From Acanthosepion esculentum (Eukaryota; Mollusca; Cephalopoda; Sepiida; Sepiidae): a stretch of 64,000 bases of DNA. Shown in pieces: positions 63,801 to 64,000 of this stretch. The stretch covers positions 62,839,304 through 62,903,303 of the forward strand of contig OZ038479.1 of assembly GCA_964036315.1 (NCBI GenBank), in the 5' to 3' direction. Within the stretch, counting starts at the first letter, position 1. The number at the start of each line of letters is the position of its first letter. The translations under genes and the position numbers were made by a program. The notes beneath the pieces were generated by a model. It did no database searches. It was not told the DNA's origin and saw only the letters and a list, made by a program, of their open reading frames with translations.

Positions 63801-64000
63801 TCATATTTTTCAATAGAAAAGGAGGAAAACAAATGCAAATATTGCATATTTTGATATTTTTCAATAGAAAAGGAAGAAAACAAATGAAAATATTGCATAT
63901 TTTGATGTTTTTCAATTGAAAAGGAAGAAAACAAATGAAATTATTGCATATTTTCATATTTTTCAATAGAAAAGGAGGAAAACAAATGAAAATATTGCAT
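57700..64000 (+). repeat. Three copies of a ~2.0-2.2-kb right-end unit
   Basis: Three successive related units fill the right end and run out of the window. About 58,740-59,858 matches 62,882-64,000 at offset 4,142. The middle copy matches at 2,020 (59,133 to 61,153) and 2,122 (61,153 to 63,275). The TTTTGTTATTTTTCGATAG segment recurs at about 58,083, 60,308 and 62,276 (2,225 and 1,968 apart). Shared markers: 41-bp monomer (first and middle), AAGTAAATAAAGG, TTGCACATTTTG, AAAAAATTGCATATTTTGCTG, GATTTTTTTC before C, AATAGGAAAGG, E-A-D1, TTTGCAATGGAAAAAG, AGGAGTAAAAC and AAATATAGCAT. Offsets vary because whole monomers were gained or lost. Confidence 0.83.

Larger units (their letters stand above)
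1..64000 (+). repeat. 51-bp AT-rich satellite array, whole window
   Basis: The entire window is a head-to-tail tandem repeat with a base period of 51 bp. Every stretch I read can be parsed into monomers beginning GAAAATATTG (or a one- to two-base variant) and ending in a purine-rich tail such as GGAAGAAAACAAAT. One consensus unit has about 24 A, 17 T, 7 G and 3 C, so roughly 20% G+C with more G than C on the plus strand. No monomer is inverted and no unique sequence or mobile element interrupts the array. It runs past both window ends. Established knowledge: arrays of this length and homogeneity are satellite DNA of eukaryotic heterochromatin. What is inferred is the chromosomal location, which the sequence does not show. 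I do not recognise the family. The long open frames on both strands follow from 51 being a multiple of three and are not annotated as genes. Confidence 0.97.

Noticed and set aside
1..64000. CRISPR array
   Set aside because: There are no unique spacers between repeats. The units are contiguous and related over their full 51 bp, and there are no cas genes.
1..64000. Telomeric repeats, tRNA or rRNA genes, transposon ends
   Set aside because: I read for TTAGGG-like runs, G+C-rich structured segments and terminal inverted repeats with target duplications. None is present. The only departures from the period are short or long monomers of the same family.

Overview
The whole 64,000-base window is one uninterrupted, head-to-tail tandem array of a very AT-rich repeat of about 51 bp. 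I count roughly 1,250 monomers. I find no protein-coding gene, RNA gene, transposon, CRISPR array or unique-sequence island. The array is already running at base 1 and still running at base 64,000, so neither edge is in view. A typical monomer has about 10 G+C in 51 bases (near 20%). It has the core GAAAATATTGCATATTTTGA, a central TTTTCAATTGAAAA or its CAATAG form, and a purine-rich tail GGAAGAAAACAAAT. All monomers face the same way. An array this long, with nested higher-order repeats, points to satellite DNA of a eukaryotic chromosome (centromeric, pericentromeric, subtelomeric or other heterochromatin). I do not recognise the satellite family and cannot name the species.

Because 51 is 17 codons, any frame without a stop in the monomer stays open across many copies. 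This gives open frames of up to 874 codons on the minus strand (24,714-27,338), with other frames open over the same DNA on both strands. I treat all of them as by-products of the period and report no CDS.

Layout. 1-4.2 kb: a section without the 52-bp D monomer, built from 1,524-, 658- and 2,585-bp-offset duplications. 3.9-8.7 kb: two copies of a unit of about 2.4-2.5 kb. 8.7-13.4 kb: short higher-order units (2,032, 766, 612 and 306 bp). 13.4-26 kb: units of about 2.7-2.85 kb, one part of which recurs near 25 kb. 23.8-34.5 kb: units offset by 2,242, 3,064 and 2,605 bp, the last nearly identical. 34.4-38.0 kb: a 1,787-bp pair. 36.4-54.7 kb: a 5.9-kb unit, two nearly identical copies and a third rearranged copy, each holding a 1,071-bp pair. 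55.5-57.9 kb: a 1,260-bp pair. 57.7-64 kb: three units of about 2.0-2.2 kb.

Nothing here works together as a gene system. The biological content is the array itself: marker monomers of different length (52, 51, 48, 46, 41 bp), two dyads per monomer, and a record of repeated unequal exchange. One variant haplotype is shared by the two ends of the window and missing from the middle, as expected if the array expanded from within. I did not find a previously undescribed coding or defence system.
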